64,000 nucleotides of DNA, from the NCBI GenBank assembly GCA_963736445.1, contig CAVTOY010000015.1, positions 62,001 to 126,000 of the forward strand, in the 5' to 3' direction. Numbering within the stretch: the first letter of the stretch is position 1; the number at the start of each line of letters is the position of its first letter. The notes under the pieces were generated by a model, which saw nothing but the letters and a program-made list of their open reading frames with translations, was not told where the DNA came from and ran no database searches. This document shows positions 8,133 to 16,198 of this stretch, piece after piece. This DNA is from Thiosocius sp963736445 (GTDB lineage: Bacteria; Pseudomonadota; Gammaproteobacteria; Chromatiales; Chromatiaceae). A program made the translations under genes and the position numbers.

Positions 8133-9176
8133 ATGCAATACCGACCGCTGTGCGATACGGGGATTGATGTCAGTGTCCTGTGTCTCGGCACCATGACCTT
8201 CGGCGAACAGAACACCGAGCAGGAGGCCTTCGAGCAGCTCGACATGGCGTTGGACAGTGGGGTGAACTTCATAGACACCGCGGAGATGTACTCCGTGCCA
8301 CCTCGCGAAGAGACCATGGGGAGCACCGAGCGCATCATTGGGCGCTGGCTACAGGCGCGCGGCTGTCGCGACCGGGTGGTTATCGCCACCAAAGTGGCCG
8401 GACCGGGGCGGGAATGGCTGCCGTACGTCCGCGGCGGCGGCAACCGACTCGATCGCGACAACATTCAGGCCGCGGTCGAGGGGAGCCTTCGTCGCCTGCA
8501 GACCGATGTCATCGATCTCTATCAGCTACATTGGCCAGACCGGCCTACCAACTTTTTTGGGCAATTGGGCTATGTGCATGAGGACGATGTCCAGGCGACG
8601 CCTTTGCTTGAATCGCTGCATGTACTGGGAAACCTCGTCAAGGCCGGCAAGGTGCGTCATGTCGGCGTATCGAACGAGACACCCTGGGGTTTGATGCGCT
8701 ATCTCGCCCTCGCCGAACTGCATGACCTGCCGCGCATGGTCTCGGTCCAGAACCCCTACAACCTCTTGAACCGCACCTACGAGGTAGGCATGGCCGAGAT
8801 CAGCCACCGCGAGCGGGTGGGATTGCTGGCGTACTCACCGCTCGGCTTCGGAGTACTGTCGGGCAAGTACCTGGGCGCCAAACAGCCCCCGGGAGCACGT
8901 CTTACGCTGTTCCCCAGCTATGAACGCTACTCTGGCCCAGCTGCGGTGACAGCCACAGAGGCCTACGTCAGCCTAGCGCGGGATCACGGCCTAGACCCGG
9001 CGCAAATGGCACTCGCCTATGTCAACAGTCGCCCTTTTCTGACAAGCAACATCATCGGCGCAACGACAATCGGCCAATTGCGCGACAACCTAGGCAGCGC
9101 CAACCTCGAACTTAGCCCCGATATCCTCGAAGCGATCGAAGAGATCCATCGGCGCCACCCCAACCCCAGTCCGTGA
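8133..9176 (+). CDS. NADP(H)-dependent aldo/keto reductase (Tas-like)
   Basis: 347 residues, matching Tas-type reductases. The catalytic Asp-Tyr pair lies in NFIDTAEMYS. Typical segments include VSVLCLGTMTFGEQNT, VVIATKVAGPGREW, VIDLYQLHWPDR, VRHVGVSNETPWG and the C-terminal cofactor region SNIIGATTIGQLRDNL. It is predicted to be a cytosolic TIM-barrel oxidoreductase for aldehydes or ketones. GGAG lies 8 bases before the ATG at 8133. Confidence 0.9.
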   Translation: MQYRPLCDTGIDVSVLCLGTMTFGEQNTEQEAFEQLDMALDSGVNFIDTAEMYSVPPREETMGSTERIIGRWLQARGCRDRVVIATKVAGPGREWLPYVRGGGNRLDRDNIQAAVEGSLRRLQTDVIDLYQLHWPDRPTNFFGQLGYVHEDDVQATPLLESLHVLGNLVKAGKVRHVGVSNETPWGLMRYLALAELHDLPRMVSVQNPYNLLNRTYEVGMAEISHRERVGLLAYSPLGFGVLSGKYLGAKQPPGARLTLFPSYERYSGPAAVTATEAYVSLARDHGLDPAQMALAYVNSRPFLTSNIIGATTIGQLRDNLGSANLELSPDILEAIEEIHRRHPNPSP

Positions 9177-9370
9177 GCGAGAGAGAGCCTGCAACCAAGC
9201 GCTGTCCCACGAGTCATCGCGCTGCATGGTGTATCGACCCCACTGAAATACCAGCAGCGTGCGGCGCCGATGGGGTCTTGCCTGCCGGTTCAAGCCGTCG
9301 ACTTCGAGGCCGATATGCTTTCAAGGAAGAAGGTCGACGTACGCAAAAGGTTAATCACAAACCTGCGGCT

Positions 9371-9555
9371 CTAAGCCTGCATATCTCACCGTTTTTCGTA
9401 ACGAGGACACCGAGACGCCGCGATGGCGGGGTGCGCGGATTGGAAGGCGGTGAAGGCGCAGTCGACACTGCGTCGAACCGCCTGCAACGAGTACGCCCCG
9501 TCAGGGCGAGGGTATCGGGGGCCGCAGCAGGAAATCGGTGGGATATGCAGGCTAG
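9371..9555. repeat. Inverted-repeat (MITE-like) element, family A, full copy
   Basis: 185 bp bounded by CTAAGCCTGCATATCTCACC and the inverted end GGTGGGATATGCAGGCTAG. The interior is about 90% identical by eye to the element at 26025-26208. It contains the hairpin CGCAGT-CGAC-ACTGCG (9457-9472), which in the other copy is CGTAGT-CGAC-ACTACG, a compensatory change. There is no coding capacity. The right terminus reads GGTGGGAT-ATG on the + strand, an outward-facing ribosome site and start codon. Confidence 0.85.
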
Positions 9556-9586
9556 TGACCATTTAAGCCCGGGAGGCGCATTATGA
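9545..9586 (+). CDS. Possible 13-residue leader peptide starting inside the repeat end
   Basis: The ATG in the right terminus of the repeat, preceded by GGTGGG, opens a frame encoding MQASDHLSPGGAL. Its TGA overlaps the ATG of the next gene (ATGA at 9583-9586). Such overlap is typical of translational coupling. Whether it is translated is unknown. Confidence 0.3.
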   Translation: MQASDHLSPGGAL

Positions 9587-9789
9587 TTACGCAGTTCGAC
9601 ATGACCACAGGCGACGTGATTGAAAACGATCACGAACCGCGGGCGCGTCATCCCCAACAGGCCGAGCAACGTACCGCGTTGCGTCTGATGACCGTATCGG
9701 AAGCGATCGAGATCGAGGGCGTCCGCACAGCGCTGTCGCCTGACACCGCGAAGCGGCGGTTTGCTCATTGGCTTACTATTCCCGTCTGA
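9583..9789 (+). CDS. Small protein of unknown function
   Basis: 68 residues (begins MITQFDMTTGDVI), with no membrane segment and no Cys; rich in Arg, Glu and Thr. The ATG at 9583 follows GGGAGG at a good distance, which supports translation. I recognise no domain. It sits directly after a family A repeat and may be coupled to a short frame that begins in that repeat. Confidence 0.55.
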   Translation: MITQFDMTTGDVIENDHEPRARHPQQAEQRTALRLMTVSEAIEIEGVRTALSPDTAKRRFAHWLTIPV

Positions 9790-9854
9790 ACTACTAGCCT
9801 GCTTAACTTACTGGCGCAAAGCCACGCGCAGCCGAATAGGATCGCGACGTCCCG

Positions 9855-10235
9855 CTATCCCTCTGCAGGTGACCGGCGCCCGCGCTGCAGCCAAACCCGA
9901 ATACGGCCGTCCACGACCTCCAGCGCCAAGGGCGCCAAAGACTGACCGACGCAGGGGCCGCGCAGACAGTAACCGTCCTCGGGGCGAAACAGAGCGCCGT
10001 GGATCGCACACTGTATGAAGCTGTTGTCGAGATCGAGAAATTGATCTGGCAGCCATTCGAGCGGCGCGCCAGTGTGTGGACAGCGATTGCGATAGGCCGC
10101 CAAGATTTCGTCTTTGCGCACTACGAACAGGCGTAGTGGCGGCTCCGCACCGAGCATCAACTCAAAGCCACGCGAACCGGGGTCGGCGATATCATCAAGG
10201 TCACAAAGTTCGTAGCATGGCCCGGCGGTGCTCAC
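9855..10235 (-). CDS. Rieske-type [2Fe-2S] ferredoxin
   Basis: 126 residues. The cluster ligands appear as CPHTG (residues 52-56) and CAIHG (about 76-80), the C-x-H...C-x-x-H pattern of Rieske proteins. GPCVGQSLAPLALEVVDGRI at the C-terminus fits small soluble Rieske ferredoxins of dioxygenase or NirD type. It has no signal peptide, so it should be cytosolic. It lies directly downstream of the giant coiled-coil gene on the same strand, overlapping its stop by 4 bp, so the two are probably cotranscribed. The partner reductase is unknown. Confidence 0.85.
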   Translation of the reverse strand: MSTAGPCYELCDLDDIADPGSRGFELMLGAEPPLRLFVVRKDEILAAYRNRCPHTGAPLEWLPDQFLDLDNSFIQCAIHGALFRPEDGYCLRGPCVGQSLAPLALEVVDGRIRVWLQRGRRSPAEG

Positions 10236-13200
10236 TGACCCAGCTGATTCAGCATGTTCAGCAGCACATCGAGCAGCTCCTCCGTGCCCATCATGACAGC
10301 CATTGCCCCCAACAGCAGCACCAGCAATGCGGTACCGGCCAGTCCTGCCAGCCAGCGACGAGGCTTGGCCACGTTGGCCATTCCGATCGGCCGACTGCTC
10401 GGCCGCAGACGCTCGTCGCGCAGATCCGTAACCTTCGCCTCCTCCGCGTCTTCCTGCACGCGGATCAGCGCCTTTTGCAGTTGATCGCGGGCCTTTTCCG
10501 CCTCACGCCGGCTCGCTAACGCCTCGTCGGCCTCGGTCTGCGCCTTCTCGAGTTCGCGGCGCATCTCATCGAGCTGGCGGTTAACGTCCTCCAGGCCGTC
10601 TTCGAGCATGTGCTGAGCCTCTTCGGCCCCGGTGAGTTCCCGCTGGCGCTCACCGAGTGACGACTCGAGGGTCTCGATGCGCTGCCGCATCGCCTCATAG
10701 GATATCGCCTCCCGACCATCGGCCTGCTGCAGCCGGCGTTGCTGCGTCTCCGCGGCCGCGAGCTGCTCTCGCATCTGGGCGGCATCGTGGATCGCCCGAT
10801 CCCGTACCATCTCGAGTTCTGCCCGCAGCGCGATGAGTTCCGCCGCATCGCCATCGGGCTGACCCGAACGGGTCTGGACATCATGTTCGGCGATGACGCC
10901 CCTTAGCTCTTCGACTTCAGTGTCGCGCAGCGCAACATCCGCCAGCAGCGCGTCCCGCTGTTCGCGCAGCGTCTGTTCCTCTGCCGACTGGTCGCGCTGC
11001 GCGAGGAGACGGTTCAGGCGATCGACCTCCTGCCGCAGCACTCGCCGCTGATCCTGCTCCTCTTCCAGCTGCGCACGCATCGCATGTTGTTGCTGCTCGT
11101 GCGCCAACAGTTCACTCTCATGGGCTCGCAGGGCCTCATCGACTTGCTTCTCCAGATCGATCAGCCGCGCCTGCTCGTCGCCCTTTTGGTTGATCGCGAG
11201 TTGCAGGGTCTCACGTTCTGCACTCGCCGCGTTCAGCGCTTCGCTGAGCTCGACCTGCTCCGCGCGCGCGGTTGCCAGCGCGTGCTCACGTTCTTCAAGG
11301 CGCTGCTTGATTTCCAACAACTCTGCACGCAGGCCCTCTATGGCCTGTTGGCCACCCGACGACTGTTCGCCAAGCTGTGACCGCAGCGAGTCGTTTTCTG
11401 CGCGCAATTGGTCCAGGGCTGTTTCCATGCTTTCCGCGGCCTGCTGTGCCTGTTGGTCTGCGGCGGCGAACGTCTGCTCCGCGCTGGTACGGACTTCCTC
11501 GGCCTCGGCAAGGGCGGCGTCCAGGTGCCGCTGCAGATCCTCGACCTGCCGCTCCGCCTGGTCGCGTGCGGCATCGGCAGTCGCCAGTGCCGCCTGTTGG
11601 TCACCCGCCTGTTGGCTGGCATCCTGCAGGCTGCCCTCCAGTTCACTGATCCGCGCGTTGGCCTGCTGCAGCGCCTCCACCTGGCCCTCGCCAGCAGCGG
11701 CGAGGCGTGACTTCAGGCCTGCATTGGCCTCCCGCAGTTGCACCAGTTCCCTAGCTGATTCCTCGACCCGACGCTCGGCCTCCTCCAGCGCACGACGTTG
11801 CGCCGCGAGTTGCTCTGCGGCGCCCTGCTGCGCTCCGTGCAGCAGGCCTTCCAGCTCGGCGATCCGCGTATGCGCCTGTTCCACTGTCTCATGCGAGGCC
11901 TGTTGCGCACCGCTGAGCTCGGCCTGCAATGCAGCGCGTTCGCTGTGCAGCTGCGCCAGATCGGCCTGCAGATTCTCGACCCGCTGCTGGCCTTCCTGCT
12001 GTGCGGCATCCAGGGCGCTCTGCAGTTCGCAGCGTAAACTGTCCGCCGCGGTATGGGCGGCAGTCAAATCTTGCTCGGCCCTGATCTGCAGGGCCGACAG
12101 CTCTGCACGTACCTTTTCCAGGTCAGCCTGCAGCTGGCCGTTGGATTCGGCAGACTGTTCCTCGACCTGCGCGAGTGCGCGATCGGAAGCCTCCGTCGCC
12201 TCCCGCAGCTGTTCCTGCAATGCGTCGCGTTGTTTGCCCAACTGAGCCAACTCGGCGCGCAGCTCCTCGGCGTTCTGTCTTGCCTGTTCCTCCTGGCGGG
12301 CGAGCTGCTGTTGAAGCTCGACCCCCTCTGCCTGACCGGCCTGGAGCTGATCGAGCCGGTCGGCCAGCAGCGCGCCTCTGGCGGCCTCGGCATCGGCCTG
12401 TGCGGCCATCTGTTTCTGATAATCTTCGAGATCCTGCCGCGCCTCTTCCAGATCCAGCTGCAGCGCCGTCATCTCTTCTTTGAGTTCGCCGCGTTCACGC
12501 GCGTATTGCTCGCGCTCCTCTTCGCGGTGCCCCAGCACCTCGTTGAGTCGCTCGGCCAACTCTTCGAGGCTGCTGTTGGCCGACTCCGCACGCTCGCGCT
12601 CACCAATAAGCTCACGCTCGGCTTTGGCGAGCCTTGCCTGCAGCTGCTTGTCCAGACCCTCGATCTCGAGCATGCGATCACGCAGCGAGGCGCGCTCGCT
12701 TTCGACCTCATCGAGATTGCTGGTCAGCTGTTCCATCTCGGCATAGGCCTGCTGCTGCGCAGCCAGGGCCTCACGCTTTTGCGCCTCCGTTTCGAGCAGT
12801 TTGCGGCGCGCCTGATCCACCGCATGCCGAACCTGCTCGAGATGCTGCTGACGCTCTGCTGCGACACTCTCCTGATCTCGTTGGACCAGATGCAGGCGCT
12901 CCTCAAGCTCTTTGGCCCTGCGTTCTGCCTCGCGCACCCGCTCCTGTACGATTGCATCGTCGGCAGGCTCCACGGCTGCTTGTTCTTGCGCGGTTCCCTG
13001 CTGTTCGACAGCGGCGGCGTTGTTGCCCTTGAGCACCGAGACATCGAAGCCGCGTTCGGCCAGCAGGAAGGCGCCGGCCATTGCCCGGCCGCCGCTGTTG
13101 CTGTACAGCACATAATGACGATCCTGCGCCAGGCTCGAGGTCTGATAACGCAGTGATTCGAACGGCAGATTGATCGCGCCGGGCCGATGCGATTCGTCAA

Positions 13201-14062
13201 ATTCGTCGCTGCTGCGCAGATCCAGCCAGACTGCGCCTTGCGCCACTTTTTTCTCCGCCGCCTTCGAACTCAGCCGCTCGAGGAGCGGATTCTGAATCAG
13301 GTCGAGGAAATCCGCTTTGCTCAGGCGCAGGACTTGACCGTCCTGCAACATGCTGACCGTCGAGTTGCGCGGGGTATCCGACAGCAGGGCCTCTTCACCG
13401 AAGGCATCACCGGGTCCCAGAGTTGCGAGCTCGACCGCCCCCTTGCCATCCCCCGCATCGCGCCTCACGACTGCACGTCCGCTGGTCAACATGTAATAGA
13501 AGTCACCGGGGTCTCCCTGGCGCACCAGATCGCTGCCCTTCTCGACCTCGACCTGTTCGACACTCATCATGACCCGCTGCAGATTGGCAGCGGGCACCTG
13601 CAGCAGCACCGGCGACTGCAGCAGCATGCTCATCCAGTCATCTTCTGTGGCGGCATCGAAATCCCTGACCTGATAGTCGACCGTCTCGCTGCGCGCTAAA
13701 AGATCGTTCAAGCGGCGACTGTCGACACGCGCAATGCGCACCGGAGATTTGGCACGCGCGGAATGGCTGCGCGGGATCTGATGGGCTAACGGAAAACGGG
13801 CCGTGTCACTCCCGGCCTCGACCGTCTCCATCACCTTACGACCGTTGAGCAGCGCGACGTTCCCATTCAGCAGATAGACATGCTGATGGTCCGTATCTCC
13901 TTGCTCAAAAAGCATTTTCCCCTTACCCAAAGACTCGAATCGGACCTCGTCGAGGAGTTCGCCAAGAGCCTCTTCCGGCAAGGTATGCAGCGGCACCAAG
14001 GCGCGCAATCGCGCCGCTTCCTCATCGGACGGCGTATCAGTCATACGAGTGGCTGTATCCAT
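10232..14062 (-). CDS. Giant cNMP-binding / rhodanese-like / coiled-coil protein with a C-terminal membrane anchor
   Basis: About 1276 residues from ATG 14062; an in-frame GTG at 14110 and an ATG at 14044 are alternatives. Domain order: a degenerate cyclic-nucleotide-binding fold (about 25-125), a better-preserved second one (about 160-260, with LVRQGDPGDFYYMLTSGRAV and GDAFGEEALLSD), and a rhodanese-like domain (about 270-350). In the last, the catalytic Cys position is Ser (YSNSGGR), so it should be catalytically dead. About 860 residues of heptad-rich Glu/Gln/Ala coiled coil follow. A single membrane helix lies near the end (about 1237-1257, WLAGLAGTALLVLLLGAMAV). The coil is long enough to span over 100 nm if continuous. 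This suggests a membrane-tethered, ligand-sensing scaffold. I know no characterised protein with this layout. Confidence 0.88.
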   Translation of the reverse strand: MDTATRMTDTPSDEEAARLRALVPLHTLPEEALGELLDEVRFESLGKGKMLFEQGDTDHQHVYLLNGNVALLNGRKVMETVEAGSDTARFPLAHQIPRSHSARAKSPVRIARVDSRRLNDLLARSETVDYQVRDFDAATEDDWMSMLLQSPVLLQVPAANLQRVMMSVEQVEVEKGSDLVRQGDPGDFYYMLTSGRAVVRRDAGDGKGAVELATLGPGDAFGEEALLSDTPRNSTVSMLQDGQVLRLSKADFLDLIQNPLLERLSSKAAEKKVAQGAVWLDLRSSDEFDESHRPGAINLPFESLRYQTSSLAQDRHYVLYSNSGGRAMAGAFLLAERGFDVSVLKGNNAAAVEQQGTAQEQAAVEPADDAIVQERVREAERRAKELEERLHLVQRDQESVAAERQQHLEQVRHAVDQARRKLLETEAQKREALAAQQQAYAEMEQLTSNLDEVESERASLRDRMLEIEGLDKQLQARLAKAERELIGERERAESANSSLEELAERLNEVLGHREEEREQYARERGELKEEMTALQLDLEEARQDLEDYQKQMAAQADAEAARGALLADRLDQLQAGQAEGVELQQQLARQEEQARQNAEELRAELAQLGKQRDALQEQLREATEASDRALAQVEEQSAESNGQLQADLEKVRAELSALQIRAEQDLTAAHTAADSLRCELQSALDAAQQEGQQRVENLQADLAQLHSERAALQAELSGAQQASHETVEQAHTRIAELEGLLHGAQQGAAEQLAAQRRALEEAERRVEESARELVQLREANAGLKSRLAAAGEGQVEALQQANARISELEGSLQDASQQAGDQQAALATADAARDQAERQVEDLQRHLDAALAEAEEVRTSAEQTFAAADQQAQQAAESMETALDQLRAENDSLRSQLGEQSSGGQQAIEGLRAELLEIKQRLEEREHALATARAEQVELSEALNAASAERETLQLAINQKGDEQARLIDLEKQVDEALRAHESELLAHEQQQHAMRAQLEEEQDQRRVLRQEVDRLNRLLAQRDQSAEEQTLREQRDALLADVALRDTEVEELRGVIAEHDVQTRSGQPDGDAAELIALRAELEMVRDRAIHDAAQMREQLAAAETQQRRLQQADGREAISYEAMRQRIETLESSLGERQRELTGAEEAQHMLEDGLEDVNRQLDEMRRELEKAQTEADEALASRREAEKARDQLQKALIRVQEDAEEAKVTDLRDERLRPSSRPIGMANVAKPRRWLAGLAGTALLVLLLGAMAVMMGTEELLDVLLNMLNQLGQ

Positions 14063-14536
14063 TAGAAAATGCTGACCCCCATGGCGCCGGTGAATCCCAG
14101 CACGCTTCACTGCTTATCGACCCCTGACATTCGCTTCTTGAGCGTTTCCACTGCAAGTCGATGCCCTGTGGTGCGAAAAGTAGCGCGAGATCAAAATCGG
14201 TGTCTCAGGGACGGTATGCACGGCGGCCTCAGATCACCTCGCCATCGAGAGTTTCGGCGCACAAAGGCAGCCCGCTAGAGCGCGCAATTACCTTTCGTCC
14301 GCAGCGGCGCCGTATGGCAACCAGCACCCGCCAGGCAATCATGCTGCGGTAGAGCGAGTGACGGATACTGCAGCAACTCTCAAGGTCCGCGTCATGTTCG
14401 CTCGTCGCATCATCAGCACAGTCATCGGATCCATCTTTTCGATAGAGGGCATAAAATACGGTATTTCTGCGTACTGAAGCCCGTTTTTCTATGCTATGTT
14501 TTGCGCGGTTTCCCACCAAGTGAGCAGGAGTCAACC
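14063..14536. other. Divergent intergenic region
   Basis: No convincing gene is present. It should hold the promoters of the coiled-coil gene (leftward) and the HU-like gene (rightward). A short palindrome, AAATAC-G-GTATTT (14454-14466), lies about 75 bp before the HU-like start and could be an operator. A 101-codon minus-strand frame here has no ribosome site or recognisable features and is not called. Confidence 0.4.
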
Positions 14537-14911
14537 ATGGCAGTTAAAAAGAAGGCCGCGAAAAAGACCGCGGCAGTCGCTGCGTCCGCAGTGAAGGCAA
14601 TTACCGAAAAACAGACAAAAACGCAGATCATCACCGCAATCGCGGAATCCACCGAACTTTCCAGGAAGGATGTCGCCGCTGTCTTTTCAGCGCTTGGCGA
14701 CATGATCGAGGCGCACATGAAGCGGCGCGGCTCCGGTGAATTCACGATCCCCGATACGGGAGTTAAGGTCCGTCGCGTGAAAAAGCCGGCCCGGAAGGCA
14801 CGGATGGGCCGCAACCCGGCCACGGGTGAGCCGATGAAGATTGCCGCAAAGCCAGCATCGACCGTCGTCCGCGTGACTGCCCTGAAGGCGCTGAAGGACA
14901 CCATCGGCTAG
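14537..14911 (+). CDS. HU/IHF-family DNA-binding protein with a basic Lys/Ala N-terminal tail
   Basis: 124 residues. The first 25 or so are a basic tail (KKKAAKKTAA) unlike the compact HU of E. coli. From about residue 25 the HU fold is visible (KTQIITAIAESTELSRKDVA...FSALGDMIEAH), with the DNA-binding arm around ARMGRNPATGEPMKIAAKP. Such tailed HU-like proteins bend and compact DNA. ATG at 14537 follows GCAGGAG. A longer frame upstream is not needed. Confidence 0.9.
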   Translation: MAVKKKAAKKTAAVAASAVKAITEKQTKTQIITAIAESTELSRKDVAAVFSALGDMIEAHMKRRGSGEFTIPDTGVKVRRVKKPARKARMGRNPATGEPMKIAAKPASTVVRVTALKALKDTIG

Positions 14912-14924
14912 CCCGCAGGGGTGA

Positions 14925-15060
14925 GGCGCAGGGACGCGCCGAACACAGTGGTAGCCGTAGCTACCACTTGAGTGACCAATCCGCCTGGAGCGGATTGAAA
15001 CCGCCGCAGGCTGGCCCGCAGGGCGCTGCACGCGGATGTGCAGCGTAAGACCAAGCCCGA
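14925..15060. repeat. Cluster of three perfect hairpins, possible structured RNA
   Basis: Three successive perfect stems: AGTGGTAGC/GCTACCACT with loop CGTA (14947-14968), AATCCGC/GCGGATT (14978-14996), and CGCTGCAC/GTGCAGCG (15024-15045). None is followed by a T-run. The AGC-CGTA-GCT stem recurs at 15279-15294. It could be a noncoding RNA, a processed 3' end of the HU-like mRNA, or a mobile-element remnant. Confidence 0.5.
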
Positions 15061-15555
15061 GCGAGCAAGAAACCGCCAGGACCGGGATAGCGAAGCAGCG
15101 GGAGCAAGTTGTTAAACCGGGGTCACACGCAGATTCCTCCAGTTCTAGGAAAATTTTAGTCCGTTATGACATAGCGGTTTCCGGCCGGTGACCGATTCGG
15201 ACTAGCCTGCATATTGCACGAAGGTTTCGGGAATCAGGGCGTGTTGAGCAAAGCAGCTGTGTCGATCGGCCGAAGAAGCATAGCCGTAGCTATGGTTCGA
15301 GGTGGATCGGCGCAGCTGCGAAGCGCAGCGCGGCCTGAGCCCGAAAAGGACAAATCGCAACCGAAGTGAAAGGGTCTGGTGCGAACACAACCACCGAAAA
15401 TAATGCGGCAAACTTGGCTGCATCGAGCCGCCTTCGGTAGAGTCGACGACTGGCGCGGTAACCACGGGTCCAGGGGAGTAGCCGTTGCCGGCGGCTTTCG
15501 CCACGTACCGGTGCCTCAATCCGGACCATAGTCCCGTTTCCAGTCGCCGCTCATC

Positions 15556-15590
15556 GCACCGGACGTGCGGATTTCCCGCATCCGGCGCTC
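15556..15590 (-). ncRNA. Domain V of the outer group II intron
   Basis: A hairpin reading GAGCGCCGGATGCGGGAAAT on the minus strand with complementary CCGCACGTCCGGTGC, the classic domain V form. It lies just downstream of the outer maturase stop. Confidence 0.8.
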
Positions 15591-15600
15591 GGACGAGGTC

Positions 15601-16121
15601 TCATGCCTTCGCCCACGGAAAGTTCTGCGTACGCACCGTCAGTCGCTGCAACCCCAAATCCCCATGGAGGTACTCGTCAGGAAAGCGTGCCGTCCCCTGA
15701 CCCGACTGTTTGTGTTTCTTGCATAACCACCGGCGCAGCCGCTCGGTCGCGTGGCGGTCTACCGCCCTGTAGGCTTTGCTGACCGGCCCCAAGGAAAAGT
15801 AGTTGGCCCAACCGACAAGGAGTCGGTTCAGTGCGACAACTTGCTCCTCGGGTTCTTTCAGCAGCCATCGGCGTCTGGTCGCCTCGCTGATCGTGCGGCA
15901 TACCTTCCGGATGCTCTTCGTCGATGGGCGCGTGCCAATATAGGCCCGCCCCGTCTGCGTCGAGTAGCACCGCCCGAAGGTATAACCCAGAAAATCGAAG
16001 TGCTCCTGCGGTAGCCGGCAACGCCCAGTCTTCGTTTCGTTGACCGTCAGCTTGAGCCGCTCCATCATCATCCGCATGGCCGCCATGGCCGACTCACCCG
16101 TCCCTCGGCAGCAAATGACAA
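15601..16121 (-). pseudogene. Outer intron reverse transcriptase/maturase, C-terminal part
   Basis: It begins right after the catalytic FADD with FVICCRGTGESA and continues through LKLTVNETKTG, FDFLGYTFGRCYS, the GIIM/X maturase region (LNRLLVGWANYFSLGPVSKAYR) and a C-terminus ending NFPWAKA. It is in frame with the N-terminal part at 18038-18842 if bases 16122-18037 are removed, giving FADDFVICC, the family consensus. Confidence 0.85.
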
Positions 16122-16161
16122 GGAGAGTAGGCCGAGGGAATCTCACCCTCGGCCTCTCGCA

Positions 16162-16195
16162 GAACGCAGCATGAACCTCTCGACTCACTGCGCTC
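16162..16195 (-). ncRNA. Domain V of the inner group II intron
   Basis: A 34-nt hairpin with the AGC catalytic triad at its base and a GAGAG loop, directly before the domain VI hairpin. It lies just after the stop of the inner reverse transcriptase. Confidence 0.75.
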
Positions 16196-16198
16196 CCA

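Noticed and set aside
9173..9586. 137-codon frame running through the repeat element
   Set aside because: It crosses a noncoding inverted repeat; only its last 13 codons could be a leader peptide.
11190..12245. Ser/Cys-rich 351-codon frame within the coiled-coil gene
   Set aside because: A composition artefact of reading the opposite strand of Glu/Gln/Ala-rich heptads.
14229..14534. 101-codon minus-strand frame before the HU-like gene
   Set aside because: No ribosome site, unusual composition and no family match; more likely promoter DNA.
14947..15045. Possible CRISPR or tandem repeat array
   Set aside because: The three hairpins differ in sequence and spacing; there are no repeated units with spacers.
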